A stretch of DNA of 64,000 nucleotides, from the NCBI GenBank assembly GCA_018389105.1, contig JACATO010000968.1, positions 1,514,501 through 1,578,500 on the forward strand. Reading direction: 5' to 3'. The DNA is from Nautilus pompilius (taxonomy: Eukaryota > Mollusca > Cephalopoda > Nautilida > Nautilidae). The notes under the pieces were generated by a model. It was not told the DNA's origin. It saw only the letters and a program-made list of their open reading frames with translations, and ran no database searches. A program made the translations under genes and the position numbers. How positions within the stretch are numbered: the stretch's first letter is position 1; each line of letters begins with the position of its first letter. This document shows positions 54,727-64,000 of the stretch, in pieces.

Positions 54727-57700
54727 TTAATTGCATTTTCTTGGTTCCAAATTACTTTCCAAAATGGTTTTCAGCATGGACCAGGGTTTAAATATTTCAG
54801 AATTATCGTTCATGAAAATCAGACCCCGGCATAAAGTATCCTTAATTATACTAATTTCAGGAAGCATGTTGTCATTGTAATGTTCAAGATAAAAGTGTTC
54901 TTCGTTGAAGCCTATTTGAAATTTGCTTACTTTTAATCGTAAAGCCATTGCCAGCAATTCCAAATACGGATTATTCAGAGGGTTTTGCAGGAAAACGTAC
55001 GCTGTGTGGTACTGGATTTCTACGAGCACGGACAAGCCTATGATTAAGATCCACTCGATTACAGGGTTGTTGTTTAGATACTGCTCCACCCAGCATTCTC
55101 TTTCCCAGTTCGAGACAAACGAGTTGGCGTCGTCACAGATAGTCCATAATATGTCCAAAATTTTTGTTATCGCCCACAGTTCGTCGTCAATGTTTATAAT
55201 CAGAAGAGATTGGAAAGCACAGCTGCTGAAATCGATGCCTTTAGCCAACAATTTCGCCACTGTCGTTATCTGATGGCTTTTGCTTTTCCATCGCCTTTTG
55301 ATATGGATGTTATCAATGAGCATCTGTATGATGCTGGTGCGATAATGGTATTTACTATCTGACCTCACCTCTCGCAGAAATTTAAACGAAGTATCCTTTT
55401 GAAATTTGGTGTACGCCTGAAGAACGACGGTCGACTTGATATTTTTCACGTGATCTTCGATTAAGAGTCTTGGGGACAGACACAGGGTCTGATTGCAAAC
55501 CCTGTCTGAAACGCGAATGGCTTTGTCTTTTATAAACGCTTTGACGAGTTCTTCACTCTTCAGCGGATGATGCGTTTCCCGTACGGCAACGGGCAGGCGA
55601 GTAGGCGGCACGTCACAGACAGATACATTTTCGCTCATGAAGATGAGATGAACAGTTTTCTTGCCACTTCGAAGTATATTAACCGTTGGAAGATCACTCT
55701 TGTTGTTGTAAACTATCTTGCGAAACACAGGTTGGTGACCATCTAAAGCGAACATGCGTATTTTCACTCGGCACGCTTTTGCTATGATTTTCATCTCGAC
55801 ATCACGTTTGGTTTTTCCAATGGGAAAGGACCCTCGTTCGTACAAATAGAGACAAAAAATAGCGGATGTTGCCGACACTAAGATATACAGCAGCACTGGA
55901 TTGGCATTTATATACTGTACAATCCAGTTCTCTCTTTCCGAGTTCGACCTAAACGTTCTGGCGTCGTCGAATACAGCCCACAAGATGCCGAGCATATTTA
56001 TAATTGCCCATAATTTATTCTTCTCTGCTAATCTCAGAAAGTAGTCGAACTTGCAACTTCCAAACCGAGATCCTTTGAGATACCAGTACGTCATAGCTGT
56101 TATTAGTTTGCTTTTACTTTTCCATTGATTTTCCATGTGGATATTTTTTATAAGCATCTGAACGATGACGCTGCCTATAAAGGGCTTATTCACTTGTAAT
56201 GTTCGCAGAAATTTAAAAGAAGTCGTTTCCAAAAATGACTCATACGCTTCCATCTCTTTGCTGTCTGTGATTCCTTTCATATAATCCGCTATCAGCATTC
56301 TTGCGTCCAAGAAAACCGATTGGTTGGAAACAGTATCTAAAACATCGACTGCGTTATCACTGATGAATGCTCTAAAGAAACTCTCACTTTTCATTGTTTC
56401 CGGTTTTTCCCATATCATTTCCGACTGATAATCCGAATGAGTAAAAACAGAGTCATTACTCTCACTTTTGTCCGACTGAACATCACTTTCGGGTTTTCTC
56501 GTGGGATAGAAATACGGCTGAGAAATTAACCCAGTGTCGTCATTTTGATGAGTTCTCGCCTCAGCGGCTTTAAAGACAGCGCTTTCACTGTTTGTTCTCA
56601 CCAAATTATTGATTTTTCTTGTGCTAAATGAATATTGCCGATCAACACTAGCCTCATCAGTTTCAGGTGTGTCCACCTCAGCAGCTTTAACGAAAGCGCT
56701 GTCACCTTTGTTACCACTGGTCGAATCAGTTTTGATTTTTCTTGTGCTAAATGAATATTGCCAATCAACACTAGCCCCATCAGTTTCAGGTGTGTCCACC
56801 CAAGCAGATGCAACGCCAGTGCTCTCACTTTTAGCACTGGTCAAATCAGTTTTGAGTTTTCTTGTGCTAAATGAATATTGCCAATCAACACTAGCCCCAT
56901 CAGTTTCAGGTGTGTCCACCCAAGCAGATGCAACGCCAGTGCTCTCACTTTTAGCACTGGTCAAATCAGTTTTGAGTTTTCTTGTGCTAAATGAATATTG
57001 CCAATCAACACTATCCCCATCAGTTTCAGGTGTGTCCACCTCAGCAGCTTTAACGAAAGCGCTGTCTCTGACCAAATAATTCTCGATTTTATTTGTGCTC
57101 AATGGATATTGCCGATCAATACTATCGTCATCAGTTTCAGGTGTGTCCACCTCAGCAGCTTTAACGAAAGCGCTGTCTCTGACCAAATAATTCTCGATTT
57201 TATTTGTGCTCAATGGATATTGCCGATCAATACTATCGTCATCAGTTTCAGGTGTGTCCACCTCAGCAGCTTTAACGAAAGCGCTGTCTCTGACCAAATA
57301 ATTCTCGATTTTATTTGTGCTCAATGGATATTGCCGATCAATACTATCGTCATCAGTTTCAGGTGTGTCCACCTCAGCAGCTTTAACGAAAGCGCTGTCT
57401 CTGACCAAATAATTCTCGATTTTATTTGTGCTCAATGGATATTGCCGATCATACTATCGTCATCAGTTTCAGGTGTGTCCACCTCAGCAGCTTAACGAAA
57501 GCGCTGTCTCTGACCAAATAATTCTCGATTTTATTTGTGCTCAATGGATATTGCCGATCAATACTATCGTCATCAGTTTCAGGTGTGTCCACCTCAGCAG
57601 CTTTAACGAAAGCGCTGTCTCTGACCAAATAATTCTCGATTTTATTTGTGCTCAATGGATATTGCCGATCAATACTATCGTCATCAGTTTCAGATGTGTC

Positions 57701-59233
57701 CACCTCAGCAGCTTTAACAACAGCGATGTCACCTTTGTTACCACTGGTCAAATCAGTTTTGATTTTTCTTGTGCTAAATGAATATTGCCAATCAACACTA
57801 GCCCCATCAGTTTCAGGTGTGTCCACCCCAGCAGGTGCAACACCAGTGCTCTCACTTTTAGCACTGGTCAAATCAGTTTTGATTTTTCTTGTGCTAAATG
57901 AATATTGCCAATCAACACTAGCCCCATCAGTTTCAGGTGTGTACCTTTTAGCATGACGCTCGAGTCCTTTTGGTCGATTGAAATATGGCTGAACATCTGT
58001 GCGACGATCGGTGCTCCTTTTTCTCATCCCATCAACAACAACCTGACTCTCATCAGTCTTCCTTTCACCTTTTCCACGATCCCCTTCGTTTTTAAACGTA
58101 CTCGAAGAACGCGGCTGACGCTGCACCCTTTCATTTGTGCAATCAACAATTTTACCGTCTGTCTTTAAATCGGACACCTGGGCTTTGTCCCCCTTACGTT
58201 TTCTTTTACCCGAAGCAGCTTGGTTTTTTCCAGCGCTATGCAGATACGACCGGGTGATTTTAAGGGGCGAAAACTTAAATGCTTTCAACGCATCGACGAG
58301 CTCTGTCCCATCTTTCGAAATGCCGGCTGGTAAAGGGTTGAACAACCTGGAGTCGTCATCCAGGATAATTGTATCGAATTTCAAATCGAAACTGTCTGAA
58401 ACCAAGGTGATTTCGGGAAAATCTGACCGGTTGTTGACGACCTTTTCCAGTCTGAACACGGGACGAACTTCATCCAAAACACACAGATTTATTTTTATTC
58501 CGAGGCCCCTTGCTAGCATTTCCAGGTATTTCCTGGTCGATCTTCTGTACTTCTTACTCGGACGGAATTCTGGGAAACGAGACTTGGAGAGCTCAACAGC
58601 TGCGAGAATGAACGCGCTATTTAAGAAAATCAAGTCTACCACGGGGCTCGCATTTACAAAATGTTCAATCCAATTTTCTCTTTTTTCGTTTGAATTAAAC
58701 GTGTTGGCGTCTTCGAAAATAGTCCACAGAATTTCTAACACCTGTTTCATGGCCCATAGTTTATTTTTACGGTTTACTTTTAGAAAAGATTCAAAATCGC
58801 AGCCGTGAAATTTAGTGTTTCTATCAAACTGCTTTTCTAGTTCCTTTATCAGCTCTGTCTTTTCCCATCGCCTATTGATGCCAATGTTCCCAATGAGCAT
58901 TTGAACAATGAGGCTGCGAATAGGGGTGTGTTCGTCTAACTTCACCTTCCGTACAAATCTGAACGGAGAATCTTCTAGAAGTTTTTCATAAGCTTGAACA
59001 ATGTACATTTGACCGACTGTCTTCATGTAGTCTTCTATCGACATCTTTTTTTGCAAGATGACGGTTTCCGTAGAAACATCATCGATATTTTTGGAAATTT
59101 GAACCCTCTTATCATTCACGAACTTCCTGACACGTGATACACTCTTCTTCGTCGTCAAGTAATCTATTAGATAGACAACAGCTATAACAGCTGATGCGAG
59201 CAAAAGAGCTAAGAAAATGTGATTGATTTCCAT
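54727..59233 (-). CDS. Membrane-anchored protein with three OTULIN/FAM105-like pseudo-deubiquitinase domains
   Basis: An intronless minus-strand gene starts at ATG 59233 (MEINHIF, just inside a CA repeat) and stops at 54727. It would be about 1,502 residues, but two 1-nt deletions near 57,448 and 57,491, within one repeat unit, split it into frames of 594 and 902 residues. Residues 5-25 form a membrane segment (FLALLLASAVIAVVYLIDYL). Domain 1 (about 35-300) follows the OTULIN fold: SIEDYMK, FVRKVKLDEHTPIRSLIVQ, KYLEMLARGLGIKINL, FPEITLVSD. OTULIN IRRVRGDNYCALRATLFQ aligns with the second block: Asp and Arg are kept, but Cys is Thr103. A basic linker (KRKRKGDK) and about twelve 37-41 residue repeats follow, then domain 2 (about 56,395-55,610) and domain 3 (about 55,565-54,760). 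Cys is Phe in domain 2 and Tyr in domain 3, and the catalytic His is not apparent in domain 1 or 3. OTULIN cleaves linear ubiquitin, and its relative FAM105A is an inactive membrane-bound homologue. By analogy this is a scaffold or ubiquitin binder (inference). Confidence 0.65.
56600..57960 (-). repeat. Coding satellite inside the OTULIN-like gene, about 12 units of 111-129 bp
   Basis: About twelve tandem units each begin with the codons for DTPETD. Two subtypes alternate in blocks. Type A (111 bp; DDDSIDRQYPLSTNKIENYL, then VRDSAFVKAAEV) fills about 57,060-57,710 with virtually identical copies. Type B (about 120 bp; GASVDWQYSFSTRK, then KTDLTSAKSESTGV) flanks it on both sides. A degenerate unit (RTHQNDDTGL) precedes domain 2. 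Unit lengths are multiples of three except the unit near 57,440-57,500, which lacks two bases. The repeat is hydrophilic, rich in Asp, Ser and Thr, and probably a flexible stalk. Confidence 0.95.
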
Positions 59234-59328
59234 ATGTATACACACACACACAAAGTTACGGTTTCCTTTTGGCTATACTTTATTTTTTCTAACTAGCCTA
59301 CATACATTATTGATGGAAAATTAAAAGT

Positions 59329-59332
<4 letters not shown>

Positions 59333-59368
<36 letters not shown>

Positions 59369-59380
59369 ATTATGACGTCA
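59333..59380 (-). promoter_or_regulatory. CRE plus TATA-type run upstream of the OTULIN-like gene
   Basis: Reading the minus strand, a palindromic TGACGTCA (59380-59373) is followed within 6 bp by a 34-bp (TA)n run (59366-59333) and, 100 bp on, the start codon at 59233. This is a plausible core promoter, though the TA run may simply be a microsatellite. Confidence 0.4.
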
Positions 59381-59957
59381 AGGGAGCAATGCATTTCCAC
59401 TTTATAGAATTAGAAGTCACGCCATCCATGCCTACCATTGGAAATGGCTGCCCAGAAGAAAGGAGGAATTACGAGCTATCAACGAAAATAAGTGAATTTA
59501 CGCCCTCATAATTTTCAAATTCAAGCCGAATTCCTTTTTTTTCCTCAATATTTTAAGACGCCAAGATTCTAATTGTACTGTAGTTTTGTTACATCCTGAG
59601 GCAGTGATGACGTAATCGTAGCCATTCCATCATTTGATTGCTTACGTTGCATACAATAGAATGTTTTTTAAACAACTTTGAGAATATGGAATTGTGTACG
59701 TAATAGTGCGAGTGGAACTGCATTGTATGTAGCAGATTCGCTGAATCTGTAGCCGTGTTTAAAGAGAAAGATAACAAGAAAACTGCTAACAGTCATTTAT
59801 TTTGAATTGCAACAGCAAAAATGTCTTTGACATCCGACCGTCAATTTGCTTCGTTCTCTGGCAAACTGCAGCTGCTCCCCCCCCAGTAAATGCCAAGTTG
59901 TGCCAGAACTGTTTGTGTGGACGGAACCAATTTACTCCCTTTCCTCTCGAGAAAATA
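59381..59957. other. Spacer between the OTULIN-like and ankyrin genes
   Basis: About 580 bp separates the OTULIN-like promoter candidate from the ankyrin stop codon. It should hold the ankyrin gene's 3' UTR. No independent gene was recognised. Confidence 0.45.
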
Positions 59958-60539
59958 TCACGTGGCACATTTGACGGGCAGGAAGCAAAATTTCGTTAAT
60001 TTAGGCTGCGGAGTGATGCAGTCGGCAGTTTGGTCCCTGGGAGAACACACGTCCGCCCCGTCGGCCCCTTTGTCCGTCAAATAGTTCACAACGTGGAGGT
60101 GATTCGCTTCCGACGCGTAGTAGATTGGAGTTCGGCCGGTCGAGTCTTGGGCGCTGACGTGCGCTTCCCTCGAGAGAAGTAATTCCACGATCTTCAGATC
60201 TCCTCTGTGCGCCGCCAGGTGGAGCAGCGTGCACCTGCCGGGCAGCCCCTTCGGGTGGCCCATCTCCGTGTTTACGTCCATCTTGGCGCCCAGCAAGACC
60301 TTCAAGAGTTTGCGCGACCCGCGTAGCGCGCATGCGTGGATCGGTGTCCAACCGTCGATGTCCCGCGTGAACACTTTGCAGGCGAGTTCGCGGTTCTGCT
60401 TGATAAGTTGCCGAGCCTGCCGGATCAGCTTCGCTTCGTTGCTCCTCATCAGTCCCATGACGGTCTTGGCCAGGTCTGTCACCTTGCTGTCGTCCAGGTG
60501 CTGGATGACTTGCTTGCATAGGTCTCCCTCTAATGTCAT
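59958..60539 (-). CDS. Short ankyrin-repeat protein
   Basis: One coding exon (ATG 60539, stop at 59958) gives 193 residues. An AG acceptor (GTTTTCAG) lies 9 nt before the ATG, so at least one untranslated exon lies to the right. Residues 1-60 are helical and charged (KVTDLAKTVMGLMRSNEAKL). Three ankyrin repeats follow at about 63-95 (DGWTPIHACALRGSRKLLKV), 103-135 (CTLLHLAAHRGDLKIVELLL) and 137-165 (GRTPIYYASEANHLHVVNYL), then a short tail with several Cys (PQPKLTKFCFLPVKC). The coding sequence is distinctly GC-rich compared with its surroundings. I do not recognise the orthologue. Such small ankyrin proteins usually mediate protein binding. A Tc1 transposon sits in the presumed 5' intron. 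Confidence 0.8.
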   Translation of the reverse strand: MTLEGDLCKQVIQHLDDSKVTDLAKTVMGLMRSNEAKLIRQARQLIKQNRELACKVFTRDIDGWTPIHACALRGSRKLLKVLLGAKMDVNTEMGHPKGLPGRCTLLHLAAHRGDLKIVELLLSREAHVSAQDSTGRTPIYYASEANHLHVVNYLTDKGADGADVCSPRDQTADCITPQPKLTKFCFLPVKCAT

Positions 60540-60612
60540 GATTGGAGGCTGAAAACGACAAAGCAAAAAGAGTCGTGAAGATTGTTTTGTTCACCGTAAG
60601 TATATATATATA

Positions 60613-61935
60613 CAGGTGCATCTAAAAAAATCAGAATATCGTGGAAGAGTTCGATATTTTTTGTCAGTTATTTCAGAAAGTGAAAATTGTATATATTCTA
60701 GACTCGTTACATGTAAACTAAAACGTTTCAAGCATTTTTTAATTTTAATTTTGATAATTACGGCCTATAGCTGAAAATATTAGAATATTCCATTTCGAGT
60801 TTGAGTAAATCACTATTTATGCAGTGTAAATACCATGAATCTCTCAGTCTGGTTCAGTACACACAACCACAATCATGGGGAAGACTGCTGACTTGACAGT
60901 TGTCCAGAAGACACTCATTGACACCCTCCACAAGGAGGGTAAGCCACAGAAGGTCATTGCTGAAAGGGCTGGCTGTTCGCAGAGTGCTGTATCAAAGCAT
61001 ATTCATGGAAAGTTGACTGGAAGGGAAAAGTGTGGTAGGAAAAGGTGCACAAGCCAGAAGGATGACCGCAGCCGATTGTCAAGCAAAGCCGATTCAAGAA
61101 CTTGGGGGAGCTTCACGAGGAGTGGACTGAAGCTGAAGTCAGTGCATCAAGAGCCACCACGCACAGACCTGTCCAGGAAATGGGCTACAAGTGTCGCATT
61201 CCTAGTGTCAAGCCACTCCTGAACCAGAGACAACGTCAGAAGCGTCTTACCTGGGCTAAGGAGAAAAAGAACTGGACCGTTGCTCAGTGGTCCAAAGTCC
61301 TCTTTTCAGATGAAAGTAATTTTGCATTTAATTTGGAAATCAAGGTCCCACAGTCTGGAGGAAGAGTGGAGAGGCACAGAATCAAGTTGCTTGAAGTCCA
61401 GTGTGAAGTTTCCACAGTCAGTGATTATTTGGGGTGCCATGTCATCTGCTGGTGTTGGTCCACTGTGTTTTATCAAGTCCAAAGTCAACGCAGCCATCTC
61501 CCAGGAGATTTTAGAGCACTTCATGCTTCCGTCTGCTGACGAGCTTTATTGAGATGCTGATTTCCTTTTCCAGCAGTACTTGGCACCTGCCCACAGTGCC
61601 AAAACTACTAGTAACTGGTTTGCTGACCATGGTATTACCGTGCTTGATTGGCCAGCCAACTCGCGAGAGACACCAGATACAGACGAGCCGAAGGCCGCTA
61701 TCAAAGCGACCTGGGCTTCCATAACACCCCAGCAGTGCCACGGGCTGATCGCCTCCATGCCACGCCACATTGATGCAGTGATTCATGCAAAAGGAGCCCC
61801 GACCAAGTATTGAGTGTATAAATGATCGACATTTCTATATTATAAATAAGCCGTATGAGAGTTTCATTGTGTGAATTAAATTACAGGAAAAAATGGACTC
61901 TTCCACGATATTCTAATTTTTTTTAGATGCACCTG
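60613..61935 (+). mobile_element. Nearly full-length fish-type Tc1 transposon
   Basis: A 1,323-bp element has inverted ends reading CAGGTGCATCTAAAAAAA on both sides, continuing to GAATATCGTGGAAGAGT, and is flanked by TA within a TA microsatellite. The plus-strand transposase starts at 60875 (MGKTADLTVVQKTLIDTLHK) and ends IDAVIHAKGAPTKY at 61813. It includes the paired-like HTH (AERAGCSQSAVSKHIHGKLT) and ALL-type Tc1 blocks such as WTVAQWSKVLFSDES and GAMSSAGVGPLCFIKSKV. It closely matches a Tc1 transposase common in teleost genomes. It is inactive: the frame changes at least twice, a stop interrupts the middle near 61,550, and a deletion after VLDWPANS removes the PDLNPIENLW block with the third catalytic acid. 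Confidence 0.93.
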
Positions 61936-61937
61936 TA

Positions 61938-63890
61938 TATATATATATCAGAATAACGATTACCATATAACACAAGATCAAGTTAGATGGGCACTGATTT
62001 CCTTCCAAAAGAAAATCAGTTTCCATTCGTCTAACCGCTGCTAATGAGATTTCTCTTCTTTTCTTTAATCGTTTAGCAGAGCCATCCACGAACTACAATT
62101 GGATCTAAATCATCGCCCCATTCCCGTTCTTTTCTGTTGACCCGCGGTAGTTAATTGTGTCACGTAACGTTTCAACTCCTCCTATTTCCTTCTTTCTATC
62201 GGTGAGCAACACCGACACTGGCTGACCTGAGGTGGCCTGATTTCGCTTCTCGGTGACAAATCCCCGAGCGCGGACGCGAACTGCCGTTAACCCTAGCCAG
62301 ATTACTATGCCTGACGGTCCTTTTGCTCTTTAAAGAACAGACCTACTTAAAACGGAACACCGTGATAGTCAGCTATATCCGAAACCGCTGCCTTCCACAC
62401 AGGTTAACAATGTGAGGGAGATATCATTGATCCGTTGCAGAATACAACTCGAACTCGACCAAGGGTTAGGAGATACGGCGTATTCCGAGCAATCTAGGCT
62501 GCCCCACCCACGCAGGACCGCTTTAGCCAGATGCTCTCCTCTATCTTTGCGTAATCTTCGTGTTTCTTAGACTACGAGCTCAACACGGTTATCACAATCA
62601 TTTCCACTCTGACTTTCCATCTCTTCAGTATCTTTTCTCGTTCTCCCTCTCCGATGTTGTTGTCTGCTGATCTTGTCCGCGAATATTATCCGGTCTATGG
62701 GTGTGTATTTTTCTCCAACTCCCATTTCCTGTATTTCCACTATTATTAAATACCCGGCTTACACGTGACAAAAGTTAAGTTTCATTTTTATAAATTTTGT
62801 CATTAAATGGTTAAAAACCGTATACTTCATTTGGCTCGTTCGCAGAACCTGCTATCGAGGGTAGATATAGAAAACAAATGCGAAGAATAAATCATCTCTT
62901 CAAATGTAAAGCAGCAAGAATGGTACGATGCTAATAAGCAAATCTAGTTGAGCATCTTTGGAACGTAAATAGCATCTACTTAAAATCCTTTTTACCATTG
63001 AGATTTGTGACGAATGAGGAGATATTGGAATTTCGGAATAGCTGAAATCTGTAACAAAATTATATTGACATGTAAGTATTCTAAGTTACAAAGAGGCGAA
63101 TGGCTCACTCGGTGGTAATTTATCCTGCTCGTTGAAGACGGTCTTGCTTAAAAACGGGCAGTGTAAACTTTAGACGGGAAGTTTCCGCTGACTTTTCCCG
63201 ACAGGGCCGACGCCGCCGCGTGCGGAGCCAGCTGACGCGGTACTGTATCCGAGAACACGCCGAGGAGCTCGGGCTGCCGTCCTGGACCCTTCTCCTGAGA
63301 GAGAAAACAACTGCATTAGGAGTTGTGTGTTTAGTGATGATTACACACACACACACACACACACACATCCAGGTAGTAGGAGAAGGGGGTCCCGGGCTTC
63401 ATCCTCCTCGATGTTTATTTAGAATGGTTCTTGTTTTCAGCCAGAGGGTATCCAAGGCTTCTCCTCCATAGGCGTTCAGGGATGAGGCGAAGAGAAGATA
63501 ACGCGGTATCTCCGCCACCCAGGTCAGTCCGCCTCGATTTACTAACATCCCGAGTAAATCTCCCCATTTCCGGTTTTGTGGATTCAGGTATTTTACCCTT
63601 TTCCTTTTCTTAAATTTCTCCGTTCGCCCCCCCCTTTTCATTAATTGTCGATGTCCACCGTGTTGTTATTATTATTATTATTATTATGACGGTTATTCTG
63701 AAGCACCTGCCAGCTTACCTTATGGTTTAATGAAACAGAAAAGACAAAAAGGGGTCGTCCTCGCAGCCCTTACTTCTTCTGTCTTCCACTAAACTGTAGA
63801 TCGTAGTTCGCTAAGAGAAATCCCTCAGTTGTAGTAGTAGTAGTAGTAGTAACGGTCACCAGATTCGCGAGATCGGCGATTAACTACGTA
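61938..63890. other. Presumed 5' intron and leader region of the ankyrin gene
   Basis: About 2 kb lies between the Tc1 copy and the promoter candidate at 63.9 kb. It contains microsatellites: (CA)n about 63,342-63,367, (TTA)n about 63,664-63,687 and (TAG)n about 63,829-63,850. The stretch from about 63,150 rightwards is comparatively GC- and CpG-rich. Open frames around 63,120-63,640 could be part of a leader exon, but no splice chain could be proven and I call no coding sequence. Confidence 0.4.
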
Positions 63891-63918
63891 CTGGTAATCG
63901 ATCGCGGCCGGGGAGTCG

Positions 63919-63947
63919 TTATATAGCCGTCCACGCGCGTGACGTCA
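63919..63947 (-). promoter_or_regulatory. CRE plus TATA-box promoter, minus strand
   Basis: Read on the minus strand, the palindrome TGACGTCA (63947-63940, inside GTGACGTCACGC) is followed 14 bp later by TATATAA (63925-63919) in a GC-rich setting. Initiation would be expected near 63,890, leading leftward to the ankyrin gene whose coding exon has an upstream acceptor. The layout is typical of CREB-responsive promoters. Use by the ankyrin gene is inferred from strand and position only. Confidence 0.5.
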
Positions 63948-64000
63948 CGGCTTTGTTGCCACAACCGCTTGAATGAGACGAGTTCAAGTTGGTGGGGGAG

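Noticed and set aside
56598-57956. Plus-strand and alternate-frame open frames of 80-165 codons across the repeat array
   Set aside because: The 111-bp unit is a multiple of three, so all frames stay open. Only the minus-strand frame connects to the flanking domains.

Overview
The window is animal nuclear DNA: split genes with GT-AG introns, many microsatellites and decayed DNA transposons, and no bacterial-style operons. BBS12 is present, so the lineage keeps the ciliary chaperonins. Here it has eleven coding exons, whereas vertebrate BBS12 is essentially one coding exon, so a non-vertebrate is likely. Telomere-type CCCTAA repeats and the transposon mix would suit a mollusc or another lophotrochozoan, but that assignment is inference. 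I recognised no retroviral or LTR element.

Region 1 (1-5,100) holds the 5' half of PSMC5 (26S proteasome ATPase Rpt6) on the minus strand: four coding exons, with the rest beyond the left edge. A small mariner deletion derivative and a purine-rich minisatellite lie in its introns. Region 2 (7,122-28,972) is BBS12 on the plus strand, divergent from PSMC5. All eleven coding exons could be joined in phase (about 1,058 residues), including a very large Ser/Asp/Glu/Cys-rich insert in exon 5. Its introns carry a telomere-like composite minisatellite, a Tigger-like MITE and a ZMYM1-type hAT fossil. Region 3 (31,732-46,250) is a GH18 chitinase-like gene on the minus strand, tail to tail with BBS12. 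It has seven certain exons and a probable signal-peptide exon, and its introns hold a ZBED5-type hAT fossil and a Tc1 fossil. Several catalytic or substrate-contact residues are changed, so it may be a chitin-binding lectin rather than an enzyme.

Region 4 (about 46,300-64,000) looks less AT-rich and is mostly decayed transposon DNA (pogo/Tigger-like, Tc1 and mariner-like). It holds two genes on the minus strand. The first, 54,727-59,233, is the most unusual item here. It is a long intronless gene for a membrane-anchored protein with three OTULIN/FAM105-like domains, all lacking the catalytic cysteine. Domains 1 and 2 are separated by about twelve copies of a 37-41 residue repeat. A truncated second copy lies at 51.15-51.69 kb. 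The second gene is a short ankyrin-repeat protein at 59,958-60,539, probably driven from a CRE plus TATA promoter near 63.9 kb, with a nearly complete fish-type Tc1 transposon in its presumed 5' intron. The OTULIN-like gene also has a palindromic CRE just upstream of a TATA run.

PSMC5 (proteasome) and the OTULIN-like protein both touch ubiquitin biology, but nothing in the sequence links them functionally. Exon joins were made by eye from splice signals and remembered protein families and have not been tested against transcripts.
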